Position numbers and translations under genes: made by a program. The notes below the pieces were generated by a model. It was not told where the DNA came from. It saw only the letters and a list, made by a program, of their open reading frames with translations, and did no database searches. DNA of 64,000 bases from Cryobacterium soli (lineage in GTDB: Bacteria; Actinomycetota; Actinomycetes; Actinomycetales; Microbacteriaceae). This document shows, piece after piece, positions 60,959-64,000 of the stretch (position 1 is the first letter of the stretch; every line of letters starts with the position of its first letter). The stretch is taken from assembly GCF_003611035.1 (NCBI RefSeq), contig NZ_CP030033.1, forward strand, positions 4,278,001 through 4,342,000, in the 5' to 3' direction.

Positions 60959-61212
60959 CGGGAGTCTTTCGGTAGGCAAACCCCCAGACCCGCGCGCACA
61001 GGTAGCCGCTATGCCCCTCCGGTATGGGAGGCCCGGGGAGGGGGGAGGGTACCCCCACCCCTTGTCTCCACAAGGGGAGTGCAACCGCGCTCGGACTAGG
61101 CGCGGCCCGCGACGTCGCTGCGGCAGCGACAGACAGCATCGTTCGCGATTGCAACGCAGATGCACCCGGATCTGTTGCTCCAGGAAGAGCCTCGCCCCTC
61201 AAGTTGCGACAG
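60959..61212. other. structured GC-rich gap between DUF262 and DUF2971
   Basis: This 254-nt gap between convergent genes has no convincing gene. It holds a G-run/C-run block (61031-61061) and the hairpins ccccttgt/acaagggg (61058-61077, 8 bp, loop ctcc) and gtcgctg/cagcgac (61114-61130). They may act as terminators for the two flanking genes or be a phage-derived site; nothing proves a function. Confidence 0.5.
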
Positions 61213-62256
61213 CTAATTGGTCGCCACTGGAATAGTCGACCTGTCTATCTGGACACCCGTGTACCCGCGCCGGTCTAACAGCGCTGCCGCGACCTTGAGG
61301 CCCCTCAGGTCGCTTCCAGGGCCGTACCTTACTGATTTGATCGGCAGCTTCGCCGAAAAGTCCGTGGCCCATTTATTGCTGCCTTCGTTTGATGAAACCG
61401 GGACATATGGAACCAGACGTCCCCCTCTCACCCGGTACTCCTCCACGTCGCCCAAGTACGCCTTGCTGCTCAGAAAGCGAACCTCACGCTCGTCAATGAA
61501 CGCCGGATGCTTCATGAGGGCCGCTGCGGTGAGCAGAAAACTTCGGGCAACCATCAGAGAGCTTCCCCAGTTTGCCCTCAGCTCCTCCGCCGTGTCGGGG
61601 CCGGGGGTGGTGTGGATAGTGTCGCTCAGTACGGCGGTGGCTTGTTCGTACTGCTTGGACTCGTCGTAAGTGACTAGCGACCATTGAGGCACGACGAACA
61701 AGTGAGATGGAGGCGTCATTGGATCGAATACCCTGACCATTCCAGCGGAGTTCGGCTCGGTGGTGGGAGGCGAGTCCGATGGCGACGACCCAAGCGGGCG
61801 TACAACCGAAAGCGGAGTCTCCATGTCGATGCCGACTGCGAAGCCATCATTCCCGGCGTAATTGCGCCACTGACTCAGGAGGTCGCCGTCAAGGCTCGCT
61901 GAGATGACAAAAAGGCCGTCGGCGGCAAACTCCTTGAACTTGAAGTCGAGTGCGAGGTCGGTGAACTCAACGCAAGTCTCAGGTATGCGTGACTTCTCCG
62001 CGTCCGCCCACAGCTTCTTGATTAGTTGCTCTCCGTACTCGACTTCGGAGGTGTCGTTCAAGGCGAGGGAAGCTGTCGCCCACAGTTGATCGGTTGTGAG
62101 CATCCCGAGCAGCCCGTATGCGTCGGTGTAATGGTAGGCAGTGCCCTCGCCGTGCTCCGGAGAGAAATGCATACGACGCCATCTGCCGGTTGCATCCTCC
62201 GGATGCCCCTCCTGCGGTCGCATAAGACTTTCAGAGGATAGATCAGGGAATTTCAT
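61213..62256 (-). CDS. DUF2971 family protein
   Basis: 347 residues. AYHYTDAYGLLGMLTTDQLWATASLALNDTSEVEYG is the N-terminal DUF2971 signature, followed by SQWRNYAGNDGFAVGIDM and KHPAFIDEREVRFL. The family is common in mobile elements and defence islands; its biochemical role is unknown. ATG 62256 is 6 nt after TAAGCT on the minus strand, with no ribosome site, so it has its own promoter separate from the capsid genes. It is convergent with DUF262 across a structured gap. Confidence 0.88.
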   Translation of the reverse strand: MKFPDLSSESLMRPQEGHPEDATGRWRRMHFSPEHGEGTAYHYTDAYGLLGMLTTDQLWATASLALNDTSEVEYGEQLIKKLWADAEKSRIPETCVEFTDLALDFKFKEFAADGLFVISASLDGDLLSQWRNYAGNDGFAVGIDMETPLSVVRPLGSSPSDSPPTTEPNSAGMVRVFDPMTPPSHLFVVPQWSLVTYDESKQYEQATAVLSDTIHTTPGPDTAEELRANWGSSLMVARSFLLTAAALMKHPAFIDEREVRFLSSKAYLGDVEEYRVRGGRLVPYVPVSSNEGSNKWATDFSAKLPIKSVRYGPGSDLRGLKVAAALLDRRGYTGVQIDRSTIPVATN

Positions 62257-62320
62257 GTCCAGAGCTTACGCCGAGCCGACTTGGCCGAGGGTAGTCAAGC
62301 TGAGTTCATGCCATGGACGT

Positions 62321-62719
62321 TCACGAGCCGTCGCCGTACGCGCTGGCGAGGACGAGCGAGCCGACGTAGCTGGTTTGCTGGCCGGTCGCCGCCCGCCTGA
62401 TCTGGCCGATTTCTCGGTTGGTCAGGTACACGCCGGAGGTCTCGGAGAGGCCGACCGAATGGTCGCCCTGTGTCTCCTGATTGACGCCTCGCGGGTTTTC
62501 GTACTCGCGCCGGGCTGCCTTGAGAACGACCAGGGCGACGATCTTGGGGGCGTTGGCCTCCCAGGCGTACGCCTTGGCCGGGGAGACCTCGGCGAGAGCG
62601 AGCGTGGTGGCATCCTCGAGGGAGGCCTCGGCGCGTGCCTTGTCCTCGTCGGCGAGCGTGCCCGGGGGGAGACCGAGGCGGGCCTCGAGGTCGGTCACGC
62701 TGGGAGGTAGGGGGTTCAT
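62321..62719 (-). CDS. phage head-tail connector (gp6-like) protein
   Basis: 132 residues. The order of motifs fits actinophage head-to-tail adaptors: VTDLEARLGLPPGTL, then AAREYENPRGVNQETQGDHSVG, then GVYLTNREIGQIRRAA. Such proteins form a ring on the portal. ATG 62719 overlaps the stop of the small gene before it (ATGA). It is the last structural gene in the cassette; no head-closure, tail tube or tape-measure gene follows, only DUF2971. Confidence 0.82.
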   Translation of the reverse strand: MNPLPPSVTDLEARLGLPPGTLADEDKARAEASLEDATTLALAEVSPAKAYAWEANAPKIVALVVLKAARREYENPRGVNQETQGDHSVGLSETSGVYLTNREIGQIRRAATGQQTSYVGSLVLASAYGDGS

Positions 62720-62880
62720 TCGGGCGCCGAACGCTGGCGCCGTTCAGCCCGTTCAGCCCGCTCATCGGCTCGACGTTGCGCACGAGCACCTAGCGGTGCG
62801 GCGCTCACGCGGAGGGCCGTGGTCTCGGCCTTGCGGGCGGCGGCAGAGTTTGGCGTGCGCTTATTCTTGCGGATCGGCAT
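62716..62880 (-). CDS. 54-residue basic protein in capsid cassette
   Basis: Begins MPIRKNKRTPNSAAARKAET and ends in an Arg/Glu/Ala-rich helix (RAERAERRQRSAPE). The charge pattern suggests a helical nucleic-acid-binding or linker protein. It begins 3 nt after the stop of the 80-residue gene and overlaps the connector gene by 3 bp, so it is part of the same transcript. Below common length limits. Function unknown. Confidence 0.65.
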   Translation of the reverse strand: MPIRKNKRTPNSAAARKAETTALRVSAAPLGARAQRRADERAERAERRQRSAPE

Positions 62881-62883
62881 GAG

Positions 62884-63126
62884 TTAGCTGCCCTCGTATA
62901 TCTCGAGCGCGATGGCCTTGACGTCGCGTTCCGCCTCGATCTGCGAGAGCACCTCGGCGCGCGCCAACATGAGGAGCGCGAGTGGCGTGAGTCGCTTGCG
63001 GTGGGCTTCCTGCTCGAGGTGGACGCGCTGGTCGTCGCTGAGGGTGTCGAGGGTGAGGGGAGACGTGGTGAGGACGCTCTCGACGATGTGGCGGAGGAGT
63101 TCGTCTCTATCGGTGAATGCTGCCAT
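62884..63126 (-). CDS. 80-residue hypothetical protein in capsid cassette
   Basis: Helical, mostly acidic, MAAFTDRDELLRHIVESVLT to ALEIYEGS. ATG 63126 has a GAAAGG ribosome site 7 nt upstream on the minus strand. It lies between the coat protein terminator and the small basic gene. I do not recognise a family; small proteins in this position are common in phage head modules. Confidence 0.7.
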   Translation of the reverse strand: MAAFTDRDELLRHIVESVLTTSPLTLDTLSDDQRVHLEQEAHRKRLTPLALLMLARAEVLSQIEAERDVKAIALEIYEGS

Positions 63127-63157
63127 TGGGGCGCCTTTCGGAGATGGTGGTCGGGGT

Positions 63158-63188
63158 GAGGCCCGCTCGCGGTGAGCGAGCGGGCCTC
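63158..63188 (-). terminator. terminator after the coat protein gene
   Basis: gaggcccgctcgc and gcgagcgggcctc form a perfect 13-bp stem with a 5-nt loop, 10 nt after the coat protein stop. Partial read-through would express less of the downstream connector than of coat protein. Confidence 0.75.
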
Positions 63189-63198
63189 TTGGATACCG

Positions 63199-64000
63199 CT
63201 ACGCGGTGACTACGCGGATAACGCCACCGTGCTCGACGAGGTCGACGGTGCCGTCCTCGTTGTCGACGGCGAGCGGCATTGCCTGTACGCCAACGAACGC
63301 CGTCAGGAGCGAGGTGTCAGCGGCGATGTTCGGGTCGTAGGCCCGAATCAGGCGGAGGGCGAAGCCCGCTTCCTTGTCCTTGACAGAGGCGCCGTACGGA
63401 GCGCCGTCGGGCACGCGCGGGGCGCGCACGACAACGGCGAATGCGTCGCGGACGAACGCGACGATCTCGGTTGCCGCGAGTCGGGTGGACTCGTGCACCT
63501 CAATGCCACGCACACTCTTGCCGTCCGCGTCGAATGTTCCCGTGGGGGCGTCGAGGAGGGCCCCGTAAACGCTCGAGCCGACTGCCGCGTGGATTTTCAC
63601 GTCAGCGGGCACCCCAGCGTCGCGGAGGGCCTTGCGGATCGCCGTGAACGCCTTGGCCGGGGTGGCTGCGGCGTAGGTGATCGTCGATGCGGGCGTTGCC
63701 TGCATGGCCGCGACGAGCGAGCGCTCGACGTACCGGGTCAGGGCGCGGGTCTGCGGGAGCAGGACCTGCACGCCGTAGTCCTTGATATCGAGGTCCAGGT
63801 CGCCGTCCGAGAGTGGGACGAGCGAGTAAGCCTCGACGTCGAGTGAGACCGCGATGCTCTGCTCGGTGATCGCGTCCTTGGTGAGGGTCGCGAGGGAGTT
63901 CACCGGGCGGGTCTGCGCGGGAACGGCGCCAGGGACGCGAACGCGGACGCTCGAGCCGATGGAACCGGCAAACTCGCTGTCGAGGTCGCGGTGTACCAGG
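63199..64000 (-). CDS. P22 coat-like major capsid protein, 5' end outside window
   Basis: At least 267 residues; the frame is open to the right edge. LVHRDLDSEFAGSIGSSVRV and VPGAVPAQTRPVNSLA, then ITEQSIAVSLDVEAYSLVPL, then DLDIKDYGVQVLLPQTRAL match the beginning of the P22 coat (gp5)-type family found in actinophages. The C-terminal part (GVPADVKIHAAVGSSVYGALL, VVVRAPRVPDGAPYGASV) fits an HK97-fold A-domain. It forms the icosahedral shell. Codon use is GC-rich like the host, unlike the cargo genes to the left. A strong hairpin follows its stop. Confidence 0.85.
   Translation of the reverse strand, partial: LVHRDLDSEFAGSIGSSVRVRVPGAVPAQTRPVNSLATLTKDAITEQSIAVSLDVEAYSLVPLSDGDLDLDIKDYGVQVLLPQTRALTRYVERSLVAAMQATPASTITYAAATPAKAFTAIRKALRDAGVPADVKIHAAVGSSVYGALLDAPTGTFDADGKSVRGIEVHESTRLAATEIVAFVRDAFAVVVRAPRVPDGAPYGASVKDKEAGFALRLIRAYDPNIAADTSLLTAFVGVQAMPLAVDNEDGTVDLVEHGGVIRVVTA

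Larger units (their letters stand above)
57753..64000. mobile_element. prophage-like or phage-satellite element inserted in dprA (left part)
   Basis: It begins at the truncation of dprA and continues past the right edge. Contents from the junction: two tiny minus-strand genes; plus-strand TIGR02391, FRG and DUF262 genes; a structured GC-rich gap; a minus-strand DUF2971 gene; and a minus-strand capsid cassette (connector, two small genes, P22-like coat protein). The cargo has more A/T-ending codons than host genes, while the capsid genes are GC-rich, so it is mosaic. No integrase, terminase, portal or tail gene is in view; integrase is expected at the far end. It is either a capsid-encoding satellite or a prophage with lost tail genes. 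Confidence 0.8.

Noticed and set aside
57753-64000. Integrase or recombinase gene
   Set aside because: None of the reading frames in this part shows tyrosine or serine recombinase motifs; it is expected beyond the right edge.

Overview
The window is chromosomal DNA of a high-GC actinomycete. The gene order (leuCD-murA-plsC-gpsA-ddl, then thiL, rsmD, recG, coaD, then rpmF-rnc-mutM-smc-ftsY-ffh-rpsP-rimM-trmD-rplS-lepB-rnhB-DUF2469-yraN-yifB-dprA), the F420-type enzymes and the strong G/C bias at third positions fit Actinomycetota. Microbacteriaceae (Cryobacterium-like) is my best guess from remembered synteny; no search was run.

Layout. 1-8.9 kb: the 3' part of a cell-surface Ig-like/FN3 gene followed by an overlapping MoxR-DUF58-transglutaminase module and an FHA gene. 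8.9-10.6 kb: a DHA2-type MFS exporter on the minus strand. 10.6-17.3 kb: leuCD preceded by a leucine-rich leader peptide, then murA, plsC, gpsA and ddl, tightly packed. 17.3-20.9 kb: an SMR transporter pair and a DUF3515 lipoprotein, divergent from thiL, then a flavodoxin and rsmD. 21-28.8 kb: recG, coaD and a second MoxR-DUF58-transglutaminase module. 28.8-44.2 kb: DUF177, rpmF, rnc, mutM, smc, ftsY and ffh, interspersed with a GNAT protein, an FAD oxidoreductase and a TetR/MFS divergent pair. 44.3-56.9 kb: an F420 LLM enzyme, a glutamate-cysteine ligase-like enzyme, the rpsP-khpA-rimM-[FNT channel]-trmD-x-rplS-lepB-rnhB-DUF2469 series, a dipeptidase, a Ddn-like enzyme, yraN, yifB and the start of dprA.

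57.75 kb to the right edge: a foreign element integrated inside dprA, so that DprA stops being recognisable just after its WRFL motif. Next to the junction are two tiny genes. Then come TIGR02391, an overlapping FRG-DUF262 pair and a DUF2971 gene, all of families often found in phage-defence islands. At the far right, on the minus strand, is a capsid cassette (P22-like major coat protein, two small proteins, head-tail connector). It ends with no tail genes before the cargo. This looks like a phage satellite or a decayed prophage carrying candidate defence genes; its other half and its integrase lie outside the window.

Gene expression style. Many genes have no Shine-Dalgarno sequence. Instead they have a TANNNT -10 box 6-9 bases before the start codon, which points to leaderless mRNAs. 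In four places the stop codon of one gene forms the first three bases of the next gene's -10 box, and thiL and DUF3515 have overlapping divergent -10 boxes. No rRNA, tRNA, CRISPR or insertion-sequence transposase was seen. No stretch over 300 bases lacks a gene; the longest (46250-46535, 60959-61212, 50137-50351) are described as features.
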